A DNA stretch of 64,000 nt from Fen-1362 sp049516395 (GTDB lineage Bacteria; Planctomycetota; Phycisphaerae; Sedimentisphaerales; Anaerobacaceae). The stretch's first letter is position 1; every line of letters starts with the position of its first letter. Positions 32,939-41,842 of the stretch are shown one piece after another. The notes beneath the pieces were generated by a model. It was not told where the DNA came from. It made no database searches and saw nothing but the letters and a program-made list of their open reading frames with translations. Both the position numbers and the translations under genes were made by a program. The stretch is from assembly GCA_049516395.1 (NCBI GenBank), contig JBEKTD010000001.1, positions 1 through 64,000 on the forward strand, read 5' to 3'.

Positions 32939-33799
32939 CTATCTCCCGAAGTTTCCGTAACTGTACATCCTCGTTGCCTTTTGCAGCAGCAGGTATTGTT
33001 CGCCTTTATATTTTGTTAAAATCCCTGCCACGTTGAACCTGACCGGGTTTGATTCGCTTCGCACCTGTGTCATCGCATCTTCGAGTTTCTGGCAGGGCAG
33101 CAGCTTTATAGTGAATTTATCGACCCCTCGCCCAAACGCGTCCGCCTCGAAAACATATACCCCGTTTTTGACTGCTACTCGGCCGGCCCTGTTTGCGAAA
33201 ATCGTATCCTGTTTCAGTTGCAGTTCTTCCTGTCGGGTTGCTTGTGCCTCAGTCGTCGGCAAAACCTCCGACGTCTTCAATAATGCCACTATCTCCGGGG
33301 GGATATTCACCACGTCATTCGGAGCATTCACCGCCTGCCCCGAGCTTAGTCGAGGGGAGCTTTCCTGGCTTGTCTTGTTCGGCTCATTTTCCTCCGTTTC
33401 TTCCGCGGGCCTGTCTATCTTGCGAAGCGACAGATAATATACCGCGAACAAATAATTCTTCCCCTCGAATTTCGCCACCTTCGCCCATATCCTGAACATC
33501 GTGTCGTTTCGCTCTTTGGCGTCCAATATCATTTTCTCGAGTGTCGCCGAGCCAAGCATTTCCACTGTCTGCCCTGCTTTTATCTCCACTCCGCCTATGT
33601 TCGCTGCGGATTCGAATTCAAACGCCCATTTGTCGGTCCCTGTTTGAACCAGCTTGCCGTCAACTCCCGCAAAAACGTAATCATCAGGTAATAATTTATC
33701 GCCGGCCTGCAATTTATTGCCGTTGGTTTTTGTCGTCGCTGCCGACGTCGTTATTGCTGCCGCAATCGTCAGCGCCAATATGAATCTCGCTATCCTCAT
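32939..33799 (-). CDS. Secreted protein of unknown function
   Basis: The 286-residue protein starts with a signal peptide (RIARFILALTIAAAITTSAA). The rest is beta-rich and has two similar halves about membrane-less binding: FEFESAANIGGVEIKAGQTVEMLGSATLEKM and FRIWAKVAKFEGKNYLFAVYYLSLRK in the first, YVFEADAFGRGVDKFTIKLLPCQKLEDA and FNVAGILTKYKGEQYLLLQKATR in the second. Between the halves lies a Glu-rich linker in which SPRLSSGQA is encoded by a dispersed palindromic repeat (33333-33358). The ATG overlaps the aconitase stop (ATGA), so it is made with aconitase. Function unknown. Confidence 0.78.
   Translation of the reverse strand: MRIARFILALTIAAAITTSAATTKTNGNKLQAGDKLLPDDYVFAGVDGKLVQTGTDKWAFEFESAANIGGVEIKAGQTVEMLGSATLEKMILDAKERNDTMFRIWAKVAKFEGKNYLFAVYYLSLRKIDRPAEETEENEPNKTSQESSPRLSSGQAVNAPNDVVNIPPEIVALLKTSEVLPTTEAQATRQEELQLKQDTIFANRAGRVAVKNGVYVFEADAFGRGVDKFTIKLLPCQKLEDAMTQVRSESNPVRFNVAGILTKYKGEQYLLLQKATRMYSYGNFGR
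33333..33358. repeat. Dispersed palindromic repeat in frame in a secreted protein gene
   Basis: The minus strand here reads CCCTCGACTAAGCTCGGGG and then CAGGC, the same repeat as at 15851-15876 in the other orientation relative to its host gene. It encodes the SPRLSSGQA linker stretch. Confidence 0.75.
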
Positions 33800-35799
33800 C
33801 GTTTGGCTTTCTCTTTTTTACCGGCTTTTTTGTTCGACTGCTCAAGTGTATACTTCAACAGCCCACCCGAAAGCAATATTTCCCGGTCTCTGCCCGACAG
33901 GTTTAATTTCCCGGTAATCTCATATCCGCCTTTTTCTTCGACAATCTTTACTTCGTTTTTGTTTTTTATCGCATCGACTAAGCCGTCTATCCGCAGATTA
34001 TCGCCCTGGCTGATTTTCTCGTAGTCATCCTGGTTGGCCAATTCTATCGGCACAACGCAGAAGTTTATCAGGTTCGCCCTGTGAATCCGCTCGATACTCT
34101 TGGCAATCACGGCACGCACACCTAAATACATCGGGCATAACGCCGCGTGCTCTCTCGATGACCCTTGTCCGTAGCTCGCCCCGGCAACAATAACACCGCC
34201 TCTGTCCTCATTTTTCACCTTCATCGCCCGTTCAGCGAAACTGGGCTTGCCCTTTTCATTGAAGCAGTGGAACACAACCTTTGCGTATTCCGGCACGTTG
34301 CTGCGGAGCTTCAAAAACGCCCCCGCGGGCATTATGTGGTCGGTTGTAATTTTATCGCCGCACTTTATCAATACTTCCGCCTTCAAATCTGCGGGCAATT
34401 GCCTCGGTTGTTCGGGCACAACTATTGTCGTCCTGCGAATAACCTCCGCCTTCGCCGCTTCCTTCTCATTCAAAGGTGCCTCAATCATATTATCATTGAT
34501 AATAAATTTCGCCGGCTGCTCAATCTTCGGGTAATTTGTCCCGAATAATTTTTTCATTTCTCGCGGGTCGGTAATTTTACCCGTCAAAGCCGATGCCACC
34601 GCCGTCTCAGGACTCACGAGAAATACCTTATCGTCTTTTGTTCCGCTTCTTCCCGCGAAATTCCGGTTGAACGTCCGCAAGCTCACGACTCCGTCCGCTG
34701 GCGAAAAGCCAAGCCCAATACAAGGCCCGCATCCGCTCTCAAGAATCCTTGCCCCCGCAGATATAATATCTCCCAGCGCGCCGTTGGCCGCCAACATATT
34801 CAAAACTTCCCTGCTTCCCGGCGCAACCGCTAACTCCACCGTCGGGTCAATCTTCCTGCTCTTTAATGCTGTCGCAACCATCATCAAATCCGCGTAACTC
34901 GAATTCGTGCAGCTTCCTATCGCTATTTGCTTGGCTTCTGTCCCGGCGATTTCTGCGATTGTTTTCACGTTATCAGGCGACGACGGGCATGCCGCCATTG
35001 GCTCAAGCTTCGATAAATCAATCTCAATCAGCCGGTCATAAATCGCCCCCGCGTCTGCGCTCATTGGCTGATAATCCTTTTCCCGCTTCTGCGCAGCCAG
35101 GAATTTCTTTGTCTGCTCATCGCTGGGGAAAACGCTTGTTGTTACCCCCAGTTCCGCTCCCATATTCGTAATCGTCGCCCGTTGCGGCACAGTCAGCGTC
35201 GCAACCCCGGGCCCGAAATACTCAACACCCCAGCCGACGTTACCTTTTGTAGTCAGTATGCTCAAGAGTTTCAGGATTACGTCTTTCGCCGCAACCCAGT
35301 CAGTCAGTTGCCCTGTCAATTTAACGCCTGTAACTCTTGGGCAAGCTAGGTAAAATGGTCCTCCGCCCATCGCAACCGCAACGTCTAATCCGCCCGCACC
35401 TATCGCTATTGCCCCGATTCCCCCCGCAGTAGGCGTATGCGAATCGCTCCCCAGCAATGTCGCACCGGGTTTTGCGAACCGTTCCAAATGAACCTGATGG
35501 CAAATCCCGTTGCCCGCCCGCGAATGATAAACCCCGCTTTTGGCCGCTATCGTCTGCAAATACAAATGGTCGTTATGGTTCTCCGGCCCAAACTGAGACA
35601 TATTATGGTCAATATAACTGACCGATAAATCAGTCCTTACTCGACCGGCACCCATCGATTCGAACAACAAGAACGCCGTCGTTCCCGTCGCGTCCTGCGT
35701 CAGCGTCTGGTCAATCCGTATCCCAATCTGCTCGCCTGCCGCGAGTTTTCCTTCAACAAGGTGCGCCCCAAGTATTTTGTAAAATAACGTCTCAGCCAA
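33796..35799 (-). CDS. Aconitate hydratase
   Basis: The 667-residue protein is a fused aconitase of the compact type (large [4Fe-4S] domains plus C-terminal swivel domain). Cluster cysteines: IGSCTNSS and ESGCGPCIG. Other blocks: YIDHNMSQFGPENHNDH, LLGSDSHTPTAGGIGAIAIGAGGLDVA, RNFAGRSGTKDDKVFLVSPETA, and the swivel KCGDKITTDHIMPAG and ASYGQGSSREHAAL. It isomerises citrate and isocitrate. The family includes homoaconitase and isopropylmalate isomerases, but those are usually split or differently sized, so aconitase is preferred. A 10-bp perfect hairpin lies 28 bases upstream of the start. Confidence 0.93.
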   Translation of the reverse strand: MAETLFYKILGAHLVEGKLAAGEQIGIRIDQTLTQDATGTTAFLLFESMGAGRVRTDLSVSYIDHNMSQFGPENHNDHLYLQTIAAKSGVYHSRAGNGICHQVHLERFAKPGATLLGSDSHTPTAGGIGAIAIGAGGLDVAVAMGGGPFYLACPRVTGVKLTGQLTDWVAAKDVILKLLSILTTKGNVGWGVEYFGPGVATLTVPQRATITNMGAELGVTTSVFPSDEQTKKFLAAQKREKDYQPMSADAGAIYDRLIEIDLSKLEPMAACPSSPDNVKTIAEIAGTEAKQIAIGSCTNSSYADLMMVATALKSRKIDPTVELAVAPGSREVLNMLAANGALGDIISAGARILESGCGPCIGLGFSPADGVVSLRTFNRNFAGRSGTKDDKVFLVSPETAVASALTGKITDPREMKKLFGTNYPKIEQPAKFIINDNMIEAPLNEKEAAKAEVIRRTTIVVPEQPRQLPADLKAEVLIKCGDKITTDHIMPAGAFLKLRSNVPEYAKVVFHCFNEKGKPSFAERAMKVKNEDRGGVIVAGASYGQGSSREHAALCPMYLGVRAVIAKSIERIHRANLINFCVVPIELANQDDYEKISQGDNLRIDGLVDAIKNKNEVKIVEEKGGYEITGKLNLSGRDREILLSGGLLKYTLEQSNKKAGKKEKAKR

Positions 35800-35826
35800 T
35801 TTTTAACTCCAATCATCCTAATGTTT

Positions 35827-35850
35827 AGCCCCGCAATTTATTGCGGGGCT
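35827..35850 (-). other. Hairpin in the aconitase leader
   Basis: AGCCCCGCAA and TTGCGGGGCT pair perfectly around a 4-base loop, 28 bp before the aconitase ATG and about 95 bp after the stop of the upstream thioredoxin-like gene. No T-tract follows on the minus strand. It may end or protect the upstream transcript or act in the aconitase leader. Confidence 0.55.
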
Positions 35851-35945
35851 CTTCTGCCACGCCAATTTAACATACCACCCTAAAAAACACAAACCCCTCT
35901 ATCTCCTCCGTTTTTTTCCTTTTACTTTTTCCCTTTTGCCTTGTT

Positions 35946-37070
35946 TTAGAAGTAATATCTGCCCAGGTAGCCAATTATTGCCTTTTTCACTTCAAGCGGC
36001 TCTATCGGGCCGGTATGCCGATAAATTATCTCACCGCCCGGCTTTATAATAACTGTGTAAGGGATACCGCCTTCCCAGCCCTTGTCCAGCGCATCGGACA
36101 TTTCGGTTCTGTCCTCCGAGTTGAACAGATAATTGGTGCAGGAAACTTGTTTATCCTTCAGGAATTTTATAACATCGTCTTTTTTGCTCGGCATATCCCC
36201 GCTGATTGTTACCATTTCAAATGCCCTGTTTCGATACATCCGGTTTATGTTGATTAATTCGGGCATTTCAATTACACAAGGCCTGCACCATGTTGCCCAG
36301 ATATTGACCAGCCGGAGTTTACCCGAATTATTTTTCATAATCTCACGCACGCCGTTGGCGTCTATAAGATTCACCTCAACCGACTCTTTTGCCCATTCCG
36401 CAAATGCCTTTTGCACCGAGTTTCGCTTGTCCGCCCATTTTATCGTACAGCCGAACGTCTTCATTTTCTTTATCGTAATCTCTCGCCCATCGAGCATCGC
36501 GTCAATCGCGTCCCGAACAAAGCTCTTCTTTATTTTACTTGGGTCTTCGGAGTTATCGACTGCGCCTGAGTATTGCAGTTTGCGTTCCTTGTCGAATATG
36601 AATACGTCAGGTGTGCTCACCGGGCCATAAGCACGGGATACCGTCTGTGTCTGGCCGTCGTAAAGATACGGAAAATTAAACTTCCTCTCCGCCGCGCGAA
36701 GCTTCATCTCCTCAAAAGAATCGCCTATGTCGGTATATCCCATCTCGTCGAGCCGGACTGCCTGCGGGTCATTCGGCGATATCGCCACGACCGCCACCCC
36801 CTTGCTCTTATAATCCGTAACCAATTGCATCAGCCGGCCTTCGTATGCCTGCGCCGTCGGGCAGTGATTAGCGGTGAACACAATCACGAGTATATTCGCG
36901 TCCGCGAAGTCTGCCAGCCGATATTCTCGACCATCCACGCCGGGCAAACTGAAATCCGGCGCAGCCGCCCCGATTTCCAGAGGCACAGTTTTACTCGTCT
37001 CCGCTAAAGCAATTCCCGTAACAATCATCGCGATTAGAATCGCCGACCAGAATACGTTCTGTCTGTTCAT
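35946..37070 (-). CDS. Secreted protein with two thioredoxin-like domains
   Basis: The start is the ATG at 37070 with GGAGG eight bases upstream; the longer frame to 37175 is rejected. A signal peptide or anchor (FWSAILIAMIVTGIALA) is followed by two domains. Domain 1 (residues about 30-210) is redoxin-like: APDFSLPGVDGREYRLADFADANILVIVFTANHCPTAQAYE; relatives have CxxC here, but the first Cys is Ala (ANHC). Domain 2 (about 215-374) is TlpA-like with an intact WCRPC motif and IPYTVIIKPGGEIIYRHTG containing the cis-Pro. Domain 2 probably handles thiol-disulfide exchange outside the cytoplasm, while domain 1 may be structural or one-Cys. Function within the cell is not indicated by its neighbour, aconitase. 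Confidence 0.85.
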   Translation of the reverse strand: MNRQNVFWSAILIAMIVTGIALAETSKTVPLEIGAAAPDFSLPGVDGREYRLADFADANILVIVFTANHCPTAQAYEGRLMQLVTDYKSKGVAVVAISPNDPQAVRLDEMGYTDIGDSFEEMKLRAAERKFNFPYLYDGQTQTVSRAYGPVSTPDVFIFDKERKLQYSGAVDNSEDPSKIKKSFVRDAIDAMLDGREITIKKMKTFGCTIKWADKRNSVQKAFAEWAKESVEVNLIDANGVREIMKNNSGKLRLVNIWATWCRPCVIEMPELININRMYRNRAFEMVTISGDMPSKKDDVIKFLKDKQVSCTNYLFNSEDRTEMSDALDKGWEGGIPYTVIIKPGGEIIYRHTGPIEPLEVKKAIIGYLGRYYF

Positions 37071-37151
37071 ATTCAATACCTCCAGGTAATCAGCTTTGTT
37101 TAAATGATACGCCATCGGCCATTGATAATCAACCCGGCAAAGTCCGCGCAT

Positions 37152-37190
37152 AAAAAAACCGGCCCACCCCGTCAATTCGGAGCAGGCCGG
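37152..37190 (-). terminator. Rho-independent terminator of the 37215-37850 gene
   Basis: On the minus strand CCGGCC (37185-37190) pairs with GGCCGG (37159-37164), with an inner CCG/CGG pair, then seven T residues (37152-37158). It lies about 25 bp after the stop codon. Confidence 0.8.
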
Positions 37191-37214
37191 CGTTACATTC
37201 GGTTATTCCGCCGG

Positions 37215-37850
37215 CTAAATTGGCGCCGGTTTATTCACTTCTGTGTATGTGTAGTGCTTTTCTGCCAGTATCCCTTTTAACTCATCAATTATGGTATCCT
37301 GCGTCCACAGAGCGCCGGGGTCATTGAACATTTTGGTCTTCGTGATGTAAAGCGACGCTGAAATACCTCCTACCCCCGCAAGATCATGCTCTAAATCAAG
37401 AAATATACCTTCTTCTTCCCTGATAACGCCCTTCAACACCGGGGCGATATATCTTCTGTTTGAAGGACCGATAGTTGTTCTATTGACGTTACCCATTATA
37501 AGCGACCTGAAACCGAAAGGCGAGTTGCCGTTGAGCACGTAGAAATTCCTCACGTCCCGCGGCAATATATACGGGTCGAGGAACTCGTTGCTGTCGTGTG
37601 CGTTGAGCTGGACGTAAACCTTATGCCCGTTGGGATCTCTGCCGTAAATAATCATGTTCGCGTCAACGAGCGAATTGGTGCCGTCGTTAAAGTTCATTAC
37701 CAGATAACCCATGAAGGGAATCGTTACTGCATTTGTATCATCTACCCCTCTAATCGTCCCCGACAGGTTATAAACAAGGAAATAACCATAAGATGAAGTG
37801 CATATCCCTAAAATTACCAATGCCACAAACAATGCCGACAGCATTTTCAT
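37215..37850 (-). CDS. Secreted protein of unknown family, tandem copy 2
   Basis: The 211-residue protein has a signal peptide (LSALFVALVILGICTSSYG), then YFLVYNLSGTIRGVDD, GYLVMNFNDGTNSLVDANMIIYGRDPNGHKVYVQLNAHDSNEFLDPYILPRDVRNFYVLNGNSPFGFRSLIMGNV and a helical end (TIIDELKGILAEKHY). It is a close paralog of the gene at 37936-38583, with long identical stretches. No known domain is apparent. The gene has AGAGGAAA before its ATG, the same leader as its twin, and ends at a clear terminator. Confidence 0.8.
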   Translation of the reverse strand: MKMLSALFVALVILGICTSSYGYFLVYNLSGTIRGVDDTNAVTIPFMGYLVMNFNDGTNSLVDANMIIYGRDPNGHKVYVQLNAHDSNEFLDPYILPRDVRNFYVLNGNSPFGFRSLIMGNVNRTTIGPSNRRYIAPVLKGVIREEEGIFLDLEHDLAGVGGISASLYITKTKMFNDPGALWTQDTIIDELKGILAEKHYTYTEVNKPAPI

Positions 37851-37935
37851 TTTCCGTTTCCTCTAATTAAACATTCAATCATTTCCTCTTGCTTTACTAT
37901 CGATTGATAAATACCTGGGCATATTGTTCCCGCCG

Positions 37936-38583
37936 TTATAGCGGCGACGGGATACTCACTGCCTTGTAGTGCTTTTCTGCCAGTATCACTTTTAGTGTAT
38001 CAATAATTCCATCCTGCGTATGCGGGGCAACATGGTTATGAGGGCTATTGACTCCTCTTGTAGCAATGATGTAAAGCGTCGCCGACATATTTCCTAACCC
38101 CGTGATATCCTGGTCTAAACCAAGGAATATACCTTCTTCTTCCGTAATAGGGCCGCTCAATGCCGTGGCGATATCTTTTCTGATTCCAGAACCGACATTT
38201 GTTCTATGGACGTTGCCCATTATAAGTGACCCGAAACCGAAAGGCGAGTTGCCGTTGAGCCCGTAGAAATTCCTCACGTTCTGCGTCAATATAAACGCAT
38301 CGAGGAACTCGTTGCTGTCGTGTGCGTTGAGCTGGACGTAAACCCTATGGCTGTTGGGGTCTCTGCCGTAAATAATCATGTTCGCGTCAACGAGCGAATT
38401 GGTGTCATTATCAAAGTTCATTACCAGAAAACCCCTGAAGGGAATCGTCACCCTTGTTATATCAACCGTCCCATCCGTTCCTTTAATTGTGCCCGACAGG
38501 TTATAAATAAGGAAATAACCGTAAGATGATGTGCATATCCCCAGCATTACCAATACCACTAATACCGCCGACAACCTTTTCAT
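37936..38583 (-). CDS. Secreted protein of unknown family, tandem copy 1
   Basis: The 215-residue protein shares signal peptide, core and C-terminal helix with the next gene downstream. The core blocks MNFDNDTNSLVDANMIIYGRDPN, VYVQLNAHDSNEFLD and NGNSPFGFGSLIMGNVHR are nearly unchanged. Differences concentrate in the IREEEG/ITEEEG region and the C-terminus. Such conservation after duplication suggests selection on a folded, probably beta-rich, secreted domain. AGAGGAAACGG precedes the ATG. Two genes 85 bp apart form a tandem pair; no partner enzyme is nearby except the divergent GH2 glycosidase. Confidence 0.8.
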   Translation of the reverse strand: MKRLSAVLVVLVMLGICTSSYGYFLIYNLSGTIKGTDGTVDITRVTIPFRGFLVMNFDNDTNSLVDANMIIYGRDPNSHRVYVQLNAHDSNEFLDAFILTQNVRNFYGLNGNSPFGFGSLIMGNVHRTNVGSGIRKDIATALSGPITEEEGIFLGLDQDITGLGNMSATLYIIATRGVNSPHNHVAPHTQDGIIDTLKVILAEKHYKAVSIPSPL

Positions 38584-38802
38584 TTGCCGTTTCCTCTTAT
38601 AAGCATTCAGTTCTGCAATACGGGTGAAGACATTTATGATTATGGATATTATCCCTTGTGCCGGCCCGTTTGCAACCTAAATCCGCACCTTTTACTCTTC
38701 ACGTTTATATGTTTGCATATTATTATCTTATCGGAATAATGAACAGTGCGACCGATAAGCTCGAACAATTAAAACATGGTTTTGCGATAATGGATTAAGC
38801 GA

Positions 38803-40881
38803 ATGAAGATTAAAATTTTCGTTGCATTGGTTTTGGTGGGTCTTTTTGGAGCAGACAACGCTTTTTCGCAGGGTTTTTTGGGCTATCGCGACAGCTTTAA
38901 TATCGTTGACTGGAAGTTTTATAAAGGCGACATACACTCTGCTGAAAGCGGCGACAAGATATCGGAACAAGGATGGGAAGGCGTGACTATCCCTCATACC
39001 TGGAATGCGAAAGACGTTCTGACTGAGGGAGACCATTGTTATCAGGGGGTAGGATGGTATCGCGGCAGTTTTGATTTGCCAAAGAAGCAAAATAGCAGGC
39101 GATACTTTATTCGTTTTGAAGGTGTATGCCTGGTATCCGATGTATATGTCAACGGCGTTTTCATTGGCCGGCACAAAGGCGGTTATTCAGCTTTTTGCTA
39201 CGAAATCACCCGACAGGTCAGGACTGGCCGGAAAAACGGCATTTCCGTCAAGGTGGATAATTCAATGCAGCCGGACGTGGCGCCTTCCGGGACTTATCTT
39301 TATCCTTTGTTCGGCGGCATTTACCGTCCCGTCACCGTATTCAGCACGGATTGCTTATGTATTTCCCCTCTTGATTACGCTTCGAGCGGCGTATATATCC
39401 GCCCCGTGAGCGTTTCTCAGAAACAGGCGGATATTGAAGTGGCGACGCTTCTGGATTCAAAAGACCAAAACGACGCCGAAGTAATGCTGAAGACGACCGT
39501 GCTGGACAATAATAATGTGGTTGCTCAGAGCAGTGAAAAAGTTATTGTAAAAAATAATCAGCAGGCCAAAAGCGTTTCGAAAATTCATATAGACAATCCG
39601 CATCTCTGGAATGCCAGAAAAGACCCGTATTTATACAAGCTGAATGTGCGAGTGGAAAACGCAAATGGAACAAGAATAGACGAAATAGACCAGCCGCTTG
39701 GGCTGCGATTCTTCGAAGTTGACAGGGACAAAGGTCTTATACTGAACGACCAGCAGTATCATTTGCACGGCGTGTGCAGGCATCAGGAATGGGAAGGATT
39801 TGGTTCTGCGTTAACCGATGAGCAGCACGAAAAGGATATCGAATTGATTCTTGAGCTTGGCGCAAATGGAGTGCGGCTGGCTCATTATCAGCAAGCGGAT
39901 AAGATATACAGCTTGTGTGACGAGAAAGGGCTTGTGGTCTGGGCGGAAATTCCGAACACCCCATCGTATCGGGCGGAAAATCCCGCATATCTTCAGAACT
40001 GCAAAGAGCAATTGACGGAGCTTATCAAACAAAACTACAATCACCCATCTATTTTCTTCTGGGGAATGTACAACGAAATCCCAATCTCAGCCGAAGATGT
40101 AAAATCGCTGCATCAGACCGCCAAACAGCTGGATTCTTATCGTTTAACCACCCAAGCAGATTTCACGCAGGTTACAGGCAGACATTTTGTGACGGATGTC
40201 GCCGCATGGAACTGGTACTTCGGCTGGTACTACGACAAGTTTGACAAATATGTCACTTGGTATGACAACCTTCACAAACAACACCCCCAGATTAAAGGCG
40301 GCCTGAGCGAATACGGCGCCGAAGGTTGTATCAGCCAGCAGCAGGAAGACCCGAATCGTCCTAATCCTTATGGCAGGTTTTTCCCCGAACAATACCAGCG
40401 TCTTTACCATGAGGAGGTCTGGAAGAATATAAAAGACAGGGACGATATCTGGTGCAAGTTTATATGGAACATGTTCGACTTCAGCTGGACGTTTGCTAAA
40501 CGCGGCGACCGTGATTTTATTAATCATAAGGGGCTTGTTACGCATGACCGCCAGGTGAAAAAAGACGCCTTCTATTTCTACAAGGCAAACTGGTCCGATG
40601 AGCCGGTCCTTTATATCCTCAGCAGACGCAATACGCAGCGAACTGAAAGCAATGTGCAGGTTGCGGTTTACACAAATCTCGATGAAGTCGAGTTGTACAT
40701 CAATAGCAAACTGATATCGAAGAAAAAAATGGATTCAGATATCCACAAGATTACCTGGGAAAATGTCGGGCTTGTGCTTGGGAATAACCAGGTAAATGTA
40801 ATCGGCTATAAAGGCGGCAAAAAGTATACCGACGCCTGTGAATGGATAGTCGTTACAAAATCCGACAGCCAGTCCCCATAG
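38803..40881 (+). CDS. Secreted glycoside hydrolase family 2 (beta-galactosidase-like)
   Basis: The 692-residue protein has a signal peptide (IFVALVLVGLFGADNAFS), the N-terminal sugar-binding domain (NIVDWKFYKG..WEGVTIPHTWN.., WYRGSFDLP, FEGVCLVSDVYVNGVFIGRHKGGYSAF), an immunoglobulin-like domain (about 185-305), and the TIM barrel (RFFEVDRDKGLILNDQQYHLHGVCRHQEWEGFGSAL onward). The acid/base is E425 in FFWGMYNE and the nucleophile E503 in GGLSEYGAEG. A C-terminal domain of about 80 residues follows. GH2 enzymes cleave beta-galactosides, beta-mannosides or beta-glucuronides; the exact substrate is not evident. Export suggests use of external glycans. The gene stands alone between tandem secreted genes and MtfA. 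Confidence 0.92.
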   Translation: MKIKIFVALVLVGLFGADNAFSQGFLGYRDSFNIVDWKFYKGDIHSAESGDKISEQGWEGVTIPHTWNAKDVLTEGDHCYQGVGWYRGSFDLPKKQNSRRYFIRFEGVCLVSDVYVNGVFIGRHKGGYSAFCYEITRQVRTGRKNGISVKVDNSMQPDVAPSGTYLYPLFGGIYRPVTVFSTDCLCISPLDYASSGVYIRPVSVSQKQADIEVATLLDSKDQNDAEVMLKTTVLDNNNVVAQSSEKVIVKNNQQAKSVSKIHIDNPHLWNARKDPYLYKLNVRVENANGTRIDEIDQPLGLRFFEVDRDKGLILNDQQYHLHGVCRHQEWEGFGSALTDEQHEKDIELILELGANGVRLAHYQQADKIYSLCDEKGLVVWAEIPNTPSYRAENPAYLQNCKEQLTELIKQNYNHPSIFFWGMYNEIPISAEDVKSLHQTAKQLDSYRLTTQADFTQVTGRHFVTDVAAWNWYFGWYYDKFDKYVTWYDNLHKQHPQIKGGLSEYGAEGCISQQQEDPNRPNPYGRFFPEQYQRLYHEEVWKNIKDRDDIWCKFIWNMFDFSWTFAKRGDRDFINHKGLVTHDRQVKKDAFYFYKANWSDEPVLYILSRRNTQRTESNVQVAVYTNLDEVELYINSKLISKKKMDSDIHKITWENVGLVLGNNQVNVIGYKGGKKYTDACEWIVVTKSDSQSP

Positions 40882-40901
40882 AATATAAGCTTTGCTCGAT
40901 T

Positions 40902-41663
40902 CTACATCTCTGCCGGGTCCTGGTTGTAAAAGTTTTTTAGCTCCCGATACAAATCCGGATATGTCTTTTGCAAATCCTTTGGCCGTTCGAAGAAGTATTC
41001 GGTTGCGACCGCGAAAAACTCTGCCGGGTCCTGCCCTGCGTATGAACCCAATAGCGTCGGCCTATTACTCGATAAATCCTGCAGAAGCTTGATATAATTT
41101 TTATGAAGCACTCTTGCCCAGGTGATAAACGTTGACCGTTGCTGTAGCACCGCGGAACTGTCGCCCTGTCCGCAGGTGCTGTCCAATTGATGTGCGAATT
41201 CGTGAAACACAACATTATGTCCGTCACGTACGTCCGCCGCATCTTGCCGGATATCATCCCACGACAGCACAACCGCCCCGCGATGCCACGACTCGCCTAA
41301 TCGCACGTCGAATCCTTCTTCGACGACCCCGCCCGCCAGATGTCTCGTCGCTTTTGCGACGTATGCCGCCGGGTAAACGAGTATCGAATACAATCCCGGG
41401 TAGTAATCGGTTTCGCGGTGCAAAAGCAATACACACGCTTGGGCCGCTATTGTTACCTTGATTTCATCGGTAATCGTCAGTCCGCCGCAACCGAAGAAAT
41501 GCTTCTCAGCTAAAAATACGAGGATATGCTGTTTCAATTCCTCTTTGTCGAGCACAGACAACCTGCGATAGAACAGCACATGCCCTTCAATTATACCAGC
41601 CCATTCCGGCGGGAAGGGCCGCTGCCTTATCCGCTTTCTACGCCATTTCTTAAAAAACCACAT
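40902..41663 (-). CDS. mtfA: MtfA-like zinc metallopeptidase (M90 family)
   Basis: MtfA proteins are soluble zinc aminopeptidases; in E. coli MtfA also binds the repressor Mlc. The 253-residue protein starts MWFFKKWRRKR, has LTITDEIKVTIAAQACVLLLHRETDYYPGLYSILVYPAAY and the zinc motif HEFAH at residues 154-158, followed by LDSTCGQGDSS and DPAEFFAVATEYFFERP, whose Glu is the third ligand. The ATG at 41663 is preferred to the TTG at 41684. Mlc is not seen nearby. It converges with the GH2 gene and lies back to back with ispE. Confidence 0.9.
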   Translation of the reverse strand: MWFFKKWRRKRIRQRPFPPEWAGIIEGHVLFYRRLSVLDKEELKQHILVFLAEKHFFGCGGLTITDEIKVTIAAQACVLLLHRETDYYPGLYSILVYPAAYVAKATRHLAGGVVEEGFDVRLGESWHRGAVVLSWDDIRQDAADVRDGHNVVFHEFAHQLDSTCGQGDSSAVLQQRSTFITWARVLHKNYIKLLQDLSSNRPTLLGSYAGQDPAEFFAVATEYFFERPKDLQKTYPDLYRELKNFYNQDPAEM

Positions 41664-41833
41664 ACCTGGGATTATAATCCCCAAAGCATAATCTCCGCCA
41701 GCCGAAGTTGCAGGGTGTGTAATTTACCTTGTTCATTAGCGAACCGACGAACCATCTGCCGAGGAACAATGTATTGTCTTCGACGGCCACTTGCCATAAA
41801 CTATCCTTCGACAAATTTATTGCGAATACCGGG

Positions 41834-41839
41834 TATAAT
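41834..41839 (+). promoter_or_regulatory. Candidate -10 box just before ispE
   Basis: A perfect TATAAT ends three bases before the ATG at 41843 and nine before the ATG at 41849. If used, transcription would begin at or near the second ATG, a leaderless arrangement. No convincing -35 box is seen. Confidence 0.3.
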
Positions 41840-41842
41840 GCC

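Noticed and set aside
35827..35850. Iron-responsive element before aconitase
   Set aside because: The loop is four bases and lacks the CAGUGN loop and bulged C of such elements.
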